NCBI GenBank assembly: GCA_038380795.1
Contig: CM076269.1
Span: 6,510,001-6,574,000 of the forward strand
Direction of reading: 5' to 3'
Length of the DNA stretch: 64,000 nucleotides
DNA from: Pyrocephalus nanus
Lineage: Eukaryota > Chordata > Aves > Passeriformes > Tyrannidae
Made by a program: the position numbers and the translations under genes. How positions within the stretch are numbered: the first letter of the stretch is position 1; every line of letters begins with the position of its first letter. Positions 25,886 to 39,859 of the stretch are shown here, piece by piece. The notes beneath the pieces are model-generated. The model made no database searches. It was not told the DNA's origin and was given only the letters and a program-made list of their open reading frames with translations.

Positions 25886-26500
25886 CTCACTTCTTCCATC
25901 TCTGTGGAAGCAGCAAACCCCAACTGTAAGCAGAGGTCCAAGAGGTGGGATTAGTCTCCTGGGATGTTGTCTGTTCCCCAGAGCTGAGAGCAGAGAAGAT
26001 GGAAGGAACCTGCTGACCAAATCCACCTGCAGGCCATTAGTTAAACTGGACTCAAATGGTCTGTTTGATTTGCAGATTCCTTCTATCAACTTTACCTTTC
26101 CCTACCAACAAACTCTTTCTTGAAACCTGGGAGCTGTCATCCTTTTCCATTCCTTTAATCAAAGATCCTCCAAAAACTGTGAATGTCCTGGGGAGACTTG
26201 ATGAAAAAGAGATTAAATTCAAATTGAACCCCCACTTATTTTCTGCTGCCATGGATCTGTGAGAAAGAAACAGCTTGCTGGGCTTGAATGGCCTTACATT
26301 GCAGAAAAGAAACTATGGACTATCCTTCAGAATCTCAGTGATGGTGGGAGAACACTGAGATCCCAAGAAATAGCACAGAGCGATCCATAAAACCAAGCCA
26401 CTGGCTGTAATTATCACATGCCTTTCATGGAACTCAGCAGTGCCCTGATCACATTGCAAAATCATTGATTTTTCTCAGTGGGTTCATTATTTTGACTCAC

Positions 26501-26523
26501 TGAACTGGTGGCTCACCAGTTCA
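26501..26523. repeat. Perfect 10-bp inverted repeat
   Basis: tgaactggtg and caccagttca flank a 3-bp spacer (gct). It is too short to assign a function. It is not followed by a T-run and is not a bacterial-type terminator. Confidence 0.7.
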
Positions 26524-29500
26524 CTGGCTGGGGACTCAGGCCCAGCTGACATTGCTGTGGTGTGGTCAATAGCATGTGAGTGTCTCAAACCAACCCAGAC
26601 AGGAAGCCAAACAGAAAACAAGATGTTCATCTCATTTTGACTGGAACCAACTGGAATTCTGCCTCCAACAGATGGAGTAGGTGCAAGCAGCCCATATTCT
26701 CCAAAAGGAGAGCTGGGTGAAGTGTTACTGTGGACAGGCCTGAGCCTTTCCAGAAAACAAAGGACTGTGACAAAGCACATGGTTTTTCAGGGGGAAAAAA
26801 AGAAATAAAAAAAAAAATCTCTCTGCCTAGAAGGGAATACTTCATGCAAAAATGTATTTTCCTGTTCTTATACTGCACCAAAATAAATCCTTAAGCTGCA
26901 CTTAAGCTAAATATCACATGGAGAATTTATTTTAATAAAAACTAAAGCATGTGTGTCACAAGCTTTACAAAGAAGAAAAACCCTAGGACCAGATCTCTCC
27001 TAATATTGTTTTAATATGGCCATTTTTATGTATGTAGTTGTGGTACAAAGATTATATATGCTGCACAGAATTGTCCCTTTGTGACCACTGAATATTTGAG
27101 TAAATGCAACTTCAATGTGACAGTGGGTTTCTTCAGAAAAGTACAGAAAATAACTGTTAGAACAGAGCAAAGTGTTTTTTTAAAAAACACAGCAGGGTAA
27201 GAAACAATTTGTCTGGCTGTGGGGGTGGACTGGCTAATCTAACAGACTGTTCCTGTCTCTGTCTTCCAAGTTGCTACAGAAATGACAAATCCACCCAGTA
27301 CAGGTGACTCACAATTATCTGCATTTCCCAGTTGTGCCCCCTGATTGTGATGATGTGATTGAAGATCAGATGGGGTCGAGTTTCAGAGAGCAATGTGTAC
27401 CCACAACTCACGTTGACTTTATCTGCCAGAAAATACACTGAGAACAATGCATTTGGTCTTACAGATACATAGGAAACCACCAGCAAATTTTTCAACAATA
27501 TATCCTCAGGAAACAGAGGGGCTCAGCCAGGAGAGGATTCCTGACTGCAGTGTCCTATCGATATCAAAGATATTCCTTTGACTGATTCACATGGACAGAT
27601 AACTGATCAGTTCTTCATGGCACATGGTCTTTCCTTCCTTCCTAGTAGACATCACGCCCTTCCCCTGCACAAAGGCTTCTAAGCATCAATTTAGACTCTC
27701 TGCTTTCTTCTTTTCAAAGTTCTTTCCCATTTCCAAAAAGTTTCCTTTGCTCCTCAAATGACATTCAAGGAAAATCATTATATCTCACTCACTATCTGAA
27801 ACAGGAGTGGAGAGGGTAGAACAAGGTCCATTTTTCCCTTACCCTTAGCAAAACTACTTTTATCTGACATGTTTTCAAGCAGCCAGAAAACAGTGAGTCA
27901 CTCAATTAAAATGTTTTCCTTTACCCATATACATACCTTTATGCCCCTTCTGGGAGACTGGATTTGGAATTCAAGGTCATCTGCACGACCGTGGACAATA
28001 TCACAATTCAAGATCAACACCGAGTTATGAGGTAATGGGGGGGGACACATACATGACAGGGATATGGTGGTGTCCATGGGATGCTCCAACCCTGTGCAAC
28101 TCCCTTCCCTTTATCAAGGTTGCATTATCACCTTTCCCTAAAAATCATTCACAACGTTTTCTTTACCCTGACCTGATGGTAGTACAAGGAAACAGCAGCA
28201 CCAACAGTGATAAAACATGTCCTTTAGTTTCAGAAGCCTGCCTTCCATTTAAGCTATGGAAATGGGAAGCAGCAGCTGTGATAGCTGTATAAACATAACT
28301 GTCCACAGTGCATAACCAGCACTCTGCTGTACTCATCTCTGCAAATAATAGATGTTGCTGTTCTGATGTGATAATACTTGATGGATTTATCCACAGGGTA
28401 TTTAAAAGGCAGCTGATGTGACCCTTCTGCTCCAGTCTACCCATGAACCATAGATTTAAAGTCCACGTTTTAGGTGGATTTCTTGGAAAGCTGGAATTCC
28501 CAAATCAGAGAGGCTGCTAAGGTTCAGTAATATGGTTACATGATGAGGATAACTCTGTACAGCCAGAGCCACCACATGCTAAGTGTGTTGGATAAAAGGG
28601 CATCTAAACAGTGTCTTGGTGTGATCCTCATTCTTCCCTGGGTCATGACCCTTACTGAAGTTTTCTACAGCTGTGAAGCCCAGATTTACAGACATATGGA
28701 TACAAAGAGTATGACTAAATAAAATTTCTTCTGAATGTCCATCCAAATGTTTGTGTGTTTATTCAGATTCCACCCGAACTTCAACCCCTGCCAGGCTTAA
28801 GCCTTCATTAACAACCACGACTTCAATTCAGTATTACCCAGACTGTGCTTGACAGCCACCAGTGCTTAGGAAGTCTGTAGTTCTTTGTGTCTTGGAGTAG
28901 TGCATCATTTAATTTGTCCATATAGCTCAAATGCTTGCTATGATATATAACTGAAAGGATGAAAGGAATTGTTCATGACTGTTATTCAGCAAGGTACCTA
29001 CCAACATGTTTCCAAGAGCTACAGGCAATTTAGGGGGAGGATGTGGTGGGAATTATGGGTAAACAGCAGCAAATATTAAAATGAAATAGAGGGAAACATT
29101 GCAGCCACAGCAACAACAACAAGGAAAATGCAGTTCCAAGCTTTGAAACCCGACTGGATCAAAACTTGTTTCCACTAAGCAAAACCAAAAGGAAACCTAA
29201 AAATTCTCAGTAAAAAAAAACTACTGAAGTACTGCAAGTATTTACTGATTCCTTCTTTGTGAGTTACAAAATAAAACATTATCAAGGGAAAACTGAGCGT
29301 TTGCTTGTTTTTACCCTTGACAGTCACAAAACCACATGTTCAGATAAGCCTTTTAAATAAAGAAAAGCATCCTCTCCTCCCTGTGTTTCCCGTACGTATA
29401 CTTTCTATTATTCACCCTTTTCTATCAATAACTTCCAGCACTTGGAATTTATGTGCAGTATTTAATAAGAGCTGGTGAGAATGTTGAAAGTATCTTGGTA

Positions 29501-32500
29501 AGATGTTATGTGTCAAAAAGCGATCATGTTACAGTGTGATGGATTAATATGAAGAAACAGCTTGAAGGCAAGGTATTCATCTTTTTTTTTTTTTTTAAAT
29601 GACAACACTAATACATTTGTTTCAGTTCTGAAATTAATTTTCTAATAGTAAGAAAGGTCAAAATGAACGAGAGGCATATGAGCCTTTTTGTCATCTTTGA
29701 CAAATTATCCAAAACAAGCCTGTCAGATCAAAAGGGATAACATTTTGAGTAATAAATGTTAGTACTGATTAACTGGTCAAAGTTAATTCTTTTCAGGAAT
29801 TGCCATATTCAAAAAGTAGGAATTTTTTTTTTTTTTTTTTTTTAAATATTTCTTTTATCATGTTTTCAAAAGTTTTCTTGGAAAGAGGCCTACCAGGTGT
29901 TTTCTGTGAATGATGTCTGTTAGATGGTACAAACTGAAGATGGTATCTTCAGCAGTGCTCAGAGGCAAATCTACTTCAACTGCTGAACAAGTTAAAAGAA
30001 CATTTTTTAAATGTTCTCCCATTTATGAAACAGTCTCAAATTTAGGGTCAAATTTGGGAAACACAAAAGCTTCTCCATTGCAAGTGTTTTCCTAAATTTC
30101 GGCTTTCAAATGCAGGTCTTTTTGAAGTAATTTGAAACATTAGTGGAAAATTATTAAAAAGAAAAAGGAAGGAGAAGTTTTGCAATTTTTACTGATTTTC
30201 AGATACTTGCTTTTCAGTGGGATTATGGTGAGGGTTTCTCCTGAAAAACCTACTCTCCTGAGTATGCAACTATTTAACATCCAGTTACAGAATCCCGAAA
30301 TTGAAATCAAAAAAAGGCAAGTTCTTCACTATGACTGCTTCCCAAGTAGTAAAGACAGGCTTATCTCTACAGCTGGGTTGCTCTTCTGGGTATGTTTAGT
30401 ATGTTCAGAGGCTTGAATTGCTAGAAACTCCTTGGGGTGAGACTGGAGCAGGGAAACCACAGGTCTCTCAGGTGATTCAAGGACCTGTCCAAGGGCAATA
30501 GCCAAGAAAGTCCAGCAGATGTTATGGGCTCTTCCACTTTCCCACCTATGGGACTTCTTTGGAAAAGAAAAATGGTCCCTCCGCCCTATTTTGCAAACAC
30601 CAAACCATGTGGGAAAGATATAAGTTATACTCAGTGGGCCCCAAAACTGTTGAACAAATTACTAGGAACACCTGGTTATAAAACCAGCACACACATAATT
30701 TAAATAGAATTTCAGGAGTCTGTATTTCCCATGTGAAAATCCAGCCTGGCCCTCTGGAGACCAGGTGTGATTCATAGGATGCAACTTGCTGGCACAGTGT
30801 CTGCGTCACCAAACAGTGACAAACTTGTCTTCCTCCTCCAACAATACCAGCTGTGCTAAGGAAAATTATTACCTCTTCTCCTAAAACCTTGGGGGTTTTT
30901 TTTCTATTCTGAAACCATGACAGCCACAATAACATTATACCTCATCCCACAAGAAGACGCTTAACATTTCCCAGAAGCCTTCACTGTGTAATCCAGAAAA
31001 TCTCTTTTACATTTTTTTGGTAAGGCAATTTCACAGAACCTTCAGGTGCTGAGGACAGTCACCACTGTGCAACAGTATGCAGGGCATGAGACAGTTGGTT
31101 TCTGTGCCCTACTGCATCACTTACTGGCCTCAGAAAGGGTTGCTTGCTCTTAATTTAGCTTACACAATTACAGTCATTTTCCTGGGTAAGCAAGATTTTC
31201 AGCTTTGTGCTACCTTTCTGTCCTCTCTTGGTGACTTCAGCTGCTGCTGTGTATCAGTTTCCAGAGAACCCAGTGCAGTTTCCCAGTGTCTCTCTGATTA
31301 GGAAGCTGAATTACAAACAGTGACATCCAGCTCACAATGGTTTCCACTGGAGGCACAGGCCCTCCAGTGGTTCCAGGAGTATCTGAGTTGCTCCAGTAGC
31401 AGCACATCCTCCACCACTGCAGAGCATCTCATTTAGGATCAGGTACTACAAGTATCCTCTTACTGATTTCCACAGAACTACTAAATAGTAGGCCATGACA
31501 GAGCAAATATCCAAAGAACTTCTGTGTGCCAAGTTTTCAATCACTTAGAAAATTAATTCCCTTTTCTGCTTTAATTGGGAAACTACTCAGGCAGTCTGAA
31601 AAAAAAAAAAAAAATTCCATACTGAGGGAAGTTTTCCCCTTAACTTATTTCCCTAAAGTTATACTGCTAAACCTTTGGTCAACACTAAATAAATCCTTTT
31701 CTCTTTGGGGCTTATGCAAGTCAAAAAAGATCTAGAAGAGAGCACAGAGTTAGGTGACAGGGAGGGGGAGAAATATGCTGGATTCTGATAATTGCTCTTC
31801 TTAGAATAAAGCACTTCCAATTTATTACAGTTGGAAGGATTTCTGCAGCATAGAGAAAGCTATATCAGTCCATACATATTAACACAAGATTGGGCTCTCT
31901 ATTATATCAACACTTTTCCAAAACAGACAGCAGCATGACTAATCTCAAAGCTCCAAAAAAGAAAGTGTCTCTTCTTTGTTTGGCCTCTGAAATCTTCCAA
32001 ATATTTTTTAAAAAATGTTCTCTTCACCTCCCCCTGCTGCTGAAAAAAACCCACAGAAACCACAAACCCCAAACAACAACAAAAAATCCATACACACACA
32101 CACAAAGAAAAAAAAATCCCTGAGAGGAATTTAAAGTAAAAGAGCTCATTCAAAAATAAAACACAAAGATAAAACCTCCAGTGGTAGATTCCTTCTAACC
32201 GGTGAATTTATTCTAAACTCAGAGCAGAGAACTGAGTAAAATAAAGGTCAGACCCTGTGCTGGGAATTCCCCTGACCTTTCAGGCTGCATCCATCATTGG
32301 TATTACACAGAATGTGCCATTTATCACACCAAACAGAGAGCCAATCTTTAACTCCTTTTCTCTTCCCAACAGTACAGACCCAACAATTATTCAGATTTTA
32401 AAATACAATCGATGTTTATCCAGCTCCTTTCTACAGCTCTGCCTCTTTGGGCTCCACTTCCAACCTCTGGGTGTACAGCAGGCATCTAATAAAGCAGGGG

Positions 32501-35500
32501 GCATATGAAAACCAATGTATCTTGGGGAGATTGGTGTAAAGGGGTGGATTAAAAATGCATTTGGAAAGACCTTTTAAAAATGGTTTGCTTTCCTACTGAC
32601 ACCTAGCTCAGCTGAATGATATTTGGGACAATCCTCTCCTGAATTCAGGATCATATATAGGGAATCTGTCATTACCAAGGAAGAGGATGTTTTGAAAGTT
32701 TCAGGCCTTTAGACAGCATCAGGGAATTGTTCTGCTGCACTTTTCCAGAAGTTTGGCACCTGCACATACCAGATTTGTATAGCTTTTAAGGATCCCTCCA
32801 TCATGTGTGAAACCATCATGGAACGGGCTGCTGCAAGCTGACTGGGGCAGCCCAGTCCCTCAGGACAGAGCCTTGCTCATCACCACAGCTGAATTTCTCT
32901 CTGACACACAAATCTCTCAGTTGATTCTTAACCCTTCTTGGAGCAAAGTATGGTCAGTCCAGGAGTGGAGACCAAAAGAAGAAAGAGAATATGGGGAGCA
33001 GCTATTGCCACGTGGAGTTCCAGTGATCAGACTAGCACTGCCCCTCCTCCAGGACTCTCCAATACTCATTCAAGAGAAGAAAATAATCAAGTGAGGGAGT
33101 GGTGGAAAGGAAGCCTGGAACAACCTCATCTCCAACTAACTGACCTCCTGGATTTACAGCTACACTCCTGCCCCAAAAAATACAGAGATCCCCTGAGAGA
33201 TCTGTTCTCTGGGATGCTCCAGCTGAGCTTTCCAGGCCCAGGCAGTGCATGGCAGGATTCAGAGCAAGCCCCCTTCACCTGAGTGTAGGGATCTCTTCCT
33301 TCCCTAAAAGCTAGCAGCAAATGCCTAAGCCACAGAGTGCCCTAGTGCCACTCAGTGTCCTCTGCTTGCATTCAATACACACATTATCAGCACTAAGGAC
33401 CAATTTGAGAGCTCCCAAGCTTCCCCCTCACAGAGAATGCAGGAAGATAGAGCAGTTACCAGGATATTTATAAAAGGGTGCATGGGACAACTATATTTGC
33501 AGAAGGTTAAACAGCCTAATGCAAGATATGAGCATCTCTGTCATGAATCAGTGATTAAAGCAGAGTCTCTTTCATCACAATGCAGCTATCTCAACCATGG
33601 TAAATAATAGGCTAATTAGACATCTGCTCATTCAATGTCCAAAGGGAAGGGCCAGTTCCTGGCACAAAGTGAAACATTGGTTGCACCAGTGAAAAGTCCT
33701 TTTCAAACCTGCAAACCATCTACAGTAGGAGCTCAGCTGCTTCCTTTACCAAAGGATGCTCCCTACAGGCAGGAAAATAAAAGCACCTCCATCTTCCTCT
33801 TCCTGCTGTTAGGGTTTACAAACAGGTGGATAAACTCGTCCAGTGTGACATGGACAGGTAACTTTAGACTAACTTTTAGAACACTAGTTGCTCTAGAGAG
33901 GATAAAAAAAAAAAAAGTGGGAAGCTGTAATGGTCTATCTGCCCAAACATGTCAACTATAACATTTGAAGTTTAAATACTGTTACAAGAGGACAGAATTT
34001 GACCAGATTACAAAACAGGCAGGTTTGGTAAAAAAACCCAAGTAATCAGTTTTCCTTGTGTGGACTTAACTATGACATGCTTATGGCCCGATAATTTCTA
34101 CCAGAACATTCTTCATTTGCTTCCTGACTGCTCCCCTTCCCTTCCACCAAAATAGTCTCACCTTCCCATTCCCTTTGGCTCCGTAGGTACAGCTTAACAC
34201 AGAAACTGAGGCCTCACTGTGCTGTGGTGGGGACAGCAGCATGTTCCACAGTTGGTTGTGGCCGTGGTACTGCTGCAGTGGGCAAATCATTTGAGTGACA
34301 GCCAGATCTAAGAGGAGATCTTCTAAGGTTGGTTGAAATAACCCCAGAACTGCAAGGATTATATTCCAGCAGGGAGGCTGCAGATCCATCTTTATTCAGA
34401 ATAAGTGCCATTTCTTCCCAAGCACCCTTATCTCTCCCTCGAACATTACCTCTAAGATTCCTTCAAGCAGTGAAGTGCCACTGCCAGGTGACTGAATACC
34501 TGACGGCCACTTGGCACCAGGCAGCCCTTCAGGCAAAATCTGTAACTTATTTTCCTTTCTGACACACCTTTAAAAGCAGACAGAGTTTTTTGTTTCAAGA
34601 TTCCTCATTTGGCTGGACACTGGGTTGGAAGAAAAGTTTCCAAGGAGACAAGTTAGACACCCCTTCCTATAATACCATAAGAATAGCTGGCTCCCCTGAG
34701 AAGTCTAATGAACTGTTTGCTGGAAGGTTTTCTGCTCTTAGCACACCACCCTAATGCGTTAGCAAGGCTCTGTATGCTCTAAACAGGTCGTGTGCCTGCT
34801 CTGGCATTCCCTGGACTCCTACATTGCCCCCTGGGACAGATTAGATTTTTCCATAGCAGCTTGCAGCAGACTTAAAAATGGAAAGTTTTGCTAAATGCAA
34901 GATGGTCATGAATAACACAAGGAGTTTAATAACCTGTGTGTTATTTATTTTGCTACTAAATTCAATCCATCCACTTTATTACCTCCAAGGGTGTCACCTC
35001 ACAAAATATGTCAAGCCTACTCGGTTATTGCCCAATGCACAGTAAAGCTTTTTTCCCTCTCATATTCCATGAGGTTATTCAAAATTACTTTAAAATGCTT
35101 ACTGCTACAAGAAGTTCAGGGGAATGCTAACATCCTCTCTGTGCCCTTCTGTCTCCATTTCTCTGGCTGACTATTCGTCCTTTTGTACCTTCAGCGCAAT
35201 TTCAGCAAGTTTTTTCCTACATATCTTGTTGGAGAGTTGTTTCCGAAAGCTACAATCCTCAAGGCCATTACCAGATGCATTTTTAAAGATACTGTGAGAG
35301 GGGAGAAAAAAAAAAAAATCATCCTTTTGCAAATACAATTTCTGGTGTCAAACGGGTACAAACAAATTGGCTCCTTCGATATTCTTGGTTTTTAAACATT
35401 AGTCACTTCACCCTTTGATTTTTGTATCTTATCCTCCTCCTCTCCTTTAATGCACAAGGGCTGAGTGGCACTGTGGGAAAAGTTTGGTCTACAAAATTAG

Positions 35501-36193
35501 TTCAGATGAGCAGCAGAAAGTTAAAATAAATTGAATTTACTGGTACTGAAATAATAAAGCTCAGAGAAATCTAAACAACATTCACATGCTTGCTTACCAG
35601 AACTATTTATTTTGTTTACTAAAGTGACAGTCAAGGCAGCCAAATTTACAGATGTTCAGAAACCAGGTGTAACTTCCAATGCCCAGGACTGATGGAAATC
35701 AAGATGTTTGTCTTTCAAAACTTCAACTCAAAATGTTGAGATACTTTCTAGAAAACCAGTTCAGAGACATTTGACCCAAACATACAAAAATAAGGAGGTT
35801 TTCATTTAGGGTTGGCTTTGGAAATAATTTTTCCCCAAAATCTGTGTTTCTCCATTTACATCTCATTCTAGAGGCTTCAACAAAAGCCAGCCACACGTTC
35901 CAGTTTTCCACAGACCTCTCCCCTTCTCCCTAGAACCATTCTAGGGAGTTTAACTGCTTCTATGGTCATTCCATGGTCAGGAATTTGGATGCAGATGGCA
36001 CAAGAAGGCAATTTCCAGGAATGGGGAGACTATAACTCTCTAAGCAAACTTTTCAAGCTTCACCTATGCTTTACTACAACTACTCCACTAGGCTGAAGAA
36101 AACTATGGTGAGGGGAAAACTGTTCTGTCTGCAGTCTGTTCTACCAGTTCCAGTCCAAAGGAAAAAAATCCTATATCTCCCCATCAAGTCCCA

Positions 36194-36560
36194 TTGTGGT
36201 TCAAGAGGGCATTGACTTTGTTATTAACAAAATTAGCTGGGGTACAGAGCCAGTTTGCCAAAGTGCAGCTTTATTCTCTCTACAGGTTCCTGAAAGAGGG
36301 TGGCAGCTGGCAGTGCACTCCAGCCAACTCTCCATCACGCAAGTTAGAGAAGGAAAATTCCTATCAGGTCTTCCAGTCACTCTCCAAGTTCCTGCAGGAT
36401 GGCTCCCTACAGCTAAACGAGGGGCTGTGCTCCAATTAGCACAGACCCTTCTGATGCTGGCCAGCCTGCAAAGCCAGATGGCAGCTCCTCCTTGGCATTT
36501 TGGGCCCGGGTACCCGGTGCAGACCACATCTTTTGTAATAGCCTGGTAAATGGCTCCCAA
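36194..36560. other. Block open in several frames on both strands, unidentified
   Basis: Moderately GC-rich compared with its flanks, and open for about 117-119 codons on both strands at once. The minus frame is Cys-rich. No known domain, zinc-finger spacing or retroviral motif could be recognised, and no flanking LTR-like repeats or target duplications were found. It may be a fragment of an unidentified transposon or only a stop-poor chance region. Confidence 0.25.
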
Positions 36561-38956
36561 GCTTTATTTCAAATGCTCCAGTCTCTCCCTGAACTGCAGC
36601 ATAACTAGATCCAATCATACTTCTGAACTCCACAGGGAAGAGATGCAGATAAATTCCTTTGCAAAAATACATAATCAACAGGAAAACAATGCATAAAACA
36701 TACTATGGGTGTAATATATGTACAGGCACATACACATACACTTTCTCTACTGCTTGCAGTGCACAGATACTAATGGGTTCAGGTGATAAATCAATCTGCA
36801 GGGCTAAAAGCAGTCACAGTAATCATTTACAGCTTCCACTGACTTCAGCAGAAGATACTGGCATTCTCGAAGCATGACTGAAAACTAAAATAATGTTTTA
36901 CTTGGATGAATTTCTCTGTTCCAGGTCTAGCAAACTGCATTTGAAGTTATTTTTGCTAATAATGTAAAATCACAATGTCTGTCATAATATAAATTGTCAT
37001 TGCCCATTGCTATTACAATAATGCTGAAATCAACAAATCCATTTACACTCTGTACAGAATCCCACCTTGTTGTACAACAGTGATATATATCAGTTTGACT
37101 AACACAGACAATAACTGCTAAATATTTGTTTTTGCAGAGAATAATCCACTACTATGACAGCTGTAAAACCCTTGCAATAATAGGCAAGATTGGACAGGGC
37201 TCCTCACACTCCTTCTCCAGGTAACACACTCCAGGTCACACTTTCCAAGGATTTCTAGAGGGCAACTGAGCAGTTCACTGCCTCTCTCCCTCTAATCTTG
37301 TTAGAAGGTAACCATGCCATTTGGAGAATGATCTTTGGAATTAACAGACTAGAACCAGGATGAGATGGGAACAAGCAATCAGCATTTTCCAGCTCTCAAG
37401 GAGCAGGAAAAAAAGATGGAAACAGTTTTCCCTTTGAATCAGCCATTCTATCTTCCACCCTTGGACTCTGTGGGGAAAAACCCCTAAGTTACTAATCTAA
37501 TAGCTAACCTACAAATAGCTACTCCTGTTTCCTCACCACCACCCCTACCCAACTATAGTCTCAGGCCTCTTGCTTTTAAAAATAGTCTAAAACTCATCGA
37601 AGAATCCTGTCATGGTGAGACATATTCATCATTGCAGAGCTAGAATATTAATTCTTATTTCAAGGGACAAATGGGGCTTTGTGCTAGGAAAAACCAAGTA
37701 CACAGATTTAAACTGGTTTTTAAACAAAGAGCCAAATCCCCCAAGCAGTATTAGGAGATTCAGCAGTTCTCACTTCTACAGCTCTACTTGGAGTTGTCAC
37801 AAGTAAGAGCTCAGGCTCAAAAGCTTTTCTCTTGGCTTTTGCTTTCTAGTGAAAATTCCTTGTTGAACTGAACAGGCAAGAAGATGATGAAGTCATTTGT
37901 TCAGAGCTATCAGGCTGGACAATATCCCACCTTCCTCACTCTTCTTGCTCCTGGCTCGGGGCAGCCTTAGTCACTTTGACAATGTTTTAAAGGAACACAG
38001 CTCTCAGTCATCTGAAAATGAAATTCATAGGTGTTTTTCCACAGCAGTGTCATTGTGCCTTTTGTTTCCAAACAGCTGAAAATTAGGCTAACCTTTAAAC
38101 GTTCCTGCACTGCTTGGCAGTCAAAACAAACACGACAAAAAATATAATCCTTCTAATTTTAGAAGCATCCAAGTCTGACATATGCCAGATTCTGACACAT
38201 GCCATTTTCCTTAGTTACCAACATGTGGCATCCTGCTGCTCAAGCTTTCACACACCGAGGCTGAGGGATGATGGAATGTGTCTGCTGATGGCAGTAATAG
38301 TCTGGTACCCTTAGCAACATTTGGCGAACTGTGAACCTTTGCTTACATCAGGCCAGATCAATACAGCCATTATCAAGGGACATAAACAGAATAAAAAGCT
38401 GTCTCTATTGCAGGAGTTAACTGCAGCAAGAGGAGAACATCCAGTTCCTGAAGGGCAGACTCGCCAACCAAGCACAGGCAATAATGTTTCCATAGACTAC
38501 AAGTCATCAGGGAGGATTAAATCTACGCCTGCTGAGATTTAATTCTACAGTGAGTACCCTTTTTGGGGCAAGTCATAAACCACCACAAATTCCCTAGCAG
38601 AAGACCAATACTGAGATGAAGGCAGTTTATTTTCAAAAAATACAAAACAATAGATTAGCTGGACTCAGAACAGAAATAGATTTTTCTTGATGTACATCTA
38701 AGTAAACAGCCTTCAAATAGCGCTCTGCTGATGGGGTCTTTTCCAGAGGTGACTGCATTTCAGCAGGGCATAAACTGGTTCCTAGCTTGCATTTAAACTT
38801 GGGAACTCAAGATGTAATGAGACAGACAGGATACTATTTCAGAAGGTGCTATTAAAACCCAAACCTAAATGCAAGATATTCTACAGTTAAAAACTGATCT
38901 TTCAGGACACAGTCCATAAATAAAAACATGGAAAGCAACAACCTATTCAACCTACT

Positions 38957-39030
38957 GCCTTAGCAAAGGGATGGGACTAGATGGTCTCCAGCGTTCCCTT
39001 CCAAACCTAACAGTTCTGTGATTCTGTAAA
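38957..39030 (+). mobile_element. CR1 LINE 3' tail (about 74 bp)
   Basis: The segment gggatgggactagatggtct, then cttccaaacctaacagttct and gtgattctgt, is the diagnostic CR1 3' UTR (GGACTAGATGATCT…TTCCAACCT…TCTGTGATTCTGT). Only the extreme 3' end is present, as is usual for target-primed 5' truncation. Confidence 0.88.
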
Positions 39031-39800
39031 CAGGGCACAAACACCGTGATGAAGGAGGGAACAAAGCTGCACTGGTTTGACAAACTTTGCACGCAAATTA
39101 TTTTGCAGAGCTCCCTTTTCAGCAATATCAAGAATTGTTGATTCCTCCTCCCTGCTGCATATACCCCATGGTGTGTGTTCATCTTAACTTAGAGTTTGCT
39201 GTTTATGCTCAGGCAACTCTGTTTCTCCCGGGTGTAATTTATGTGGACCAACGATTATCAGTCCCATAGTGTGATCCTTCCTCCTATTCTTACCATGTTT
39301 TGAGAAAGAGTGAAACAATTATCAGCATTGTCTCTAAAGGAGTCACCCTGGAACACGAGTAAACCCTGCAGAAATGAAGGAAGCATCTCACATGTCAGAG
39401 TGCCCCTGGCTTTCAGCACACTTGGGCAGATTTATCACAGAAAGGATGGACAGATTCTGCAGCCCAGGCCTTCAAAATGACCCAGCTCAGTAATCTTGCT
39501 CTACACTGCAGTTTCCTATATGTCAGTTCCCAGAAGGTAGATATACTGAAAAGGAAAAAAAAAATTATTTTTTGAAGAAAAAAAAAAGAATTCATTTAAA
39601 GAAAAGCACCTTACCAGTGCAGGGATGGAGTTTTGAAGATATTTGGTGAAAGATTTGATATTCCAGATGCTCTTGTGAGATAAACCCTCTAAGCTCTTTT
39701 AGATCAGTCATTTTCTCTAACAGCTAAGCCACCAGAAGTTGGGCAAGCTCAGACTTTGATGCCCATTTAGGAAAACCATGATGGATGATATTTAGTACTT

Positions 39801-39856
39801 TGTAAGTCAGACTAGATTATCACGGTGATTCCTGTCTGCTTTTAAAAACCTATTGA
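39801..39856 (+). mobile_element. Older CR1/L3-type 3' tail
   Basis: The segment gtaagtcagactagattatc followed by acggtgattcctgtctgctt and ttaaaaacctat resembles the 3' end of older amniote CR1/L3 elements (GTCAGACTAGATGATCA…GGTCCCTTCTGGCCTT…ATCTATGA). It is more diverged than the tail about 0.8 kb before it. Confidence 0.6.
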
Positions 39857-39859
39857 TCC

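Larger units (their letters stand above)
25890..38950. other. Intronic stretch, mostly unique sequence
   Basis: No exon or transposon named with confidence. Homopolymers: T15 at 29582-29596, T21 at 29823-29843 and A16 at 31599-31614. There is (CA)n near 32091-32104, a small perfect hairpin at 26501-26523 and a palindrome at 27172-27190. Segments around 29630-29800 and 36885-37140 have enhancer-like AT words but no firm support. An open-frame-rich block at 36196-36560 is listed separately. Confidence 0.5.

Noticed and set aside
25565..26089. 174-codon minus frame and 98-codon plus frame sharing an IQGKE-like segment
   Set aside because: The shared peptide arises because the DNA is a palindrome (25766-25885). 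It is not evidence for two related genes.
29582..29843. Poly-T runs as possible tails of minus-strand retroposed genes
   Set aside because: No coding or SINE body is recognisable next to them, and no target-site duplications are visible.
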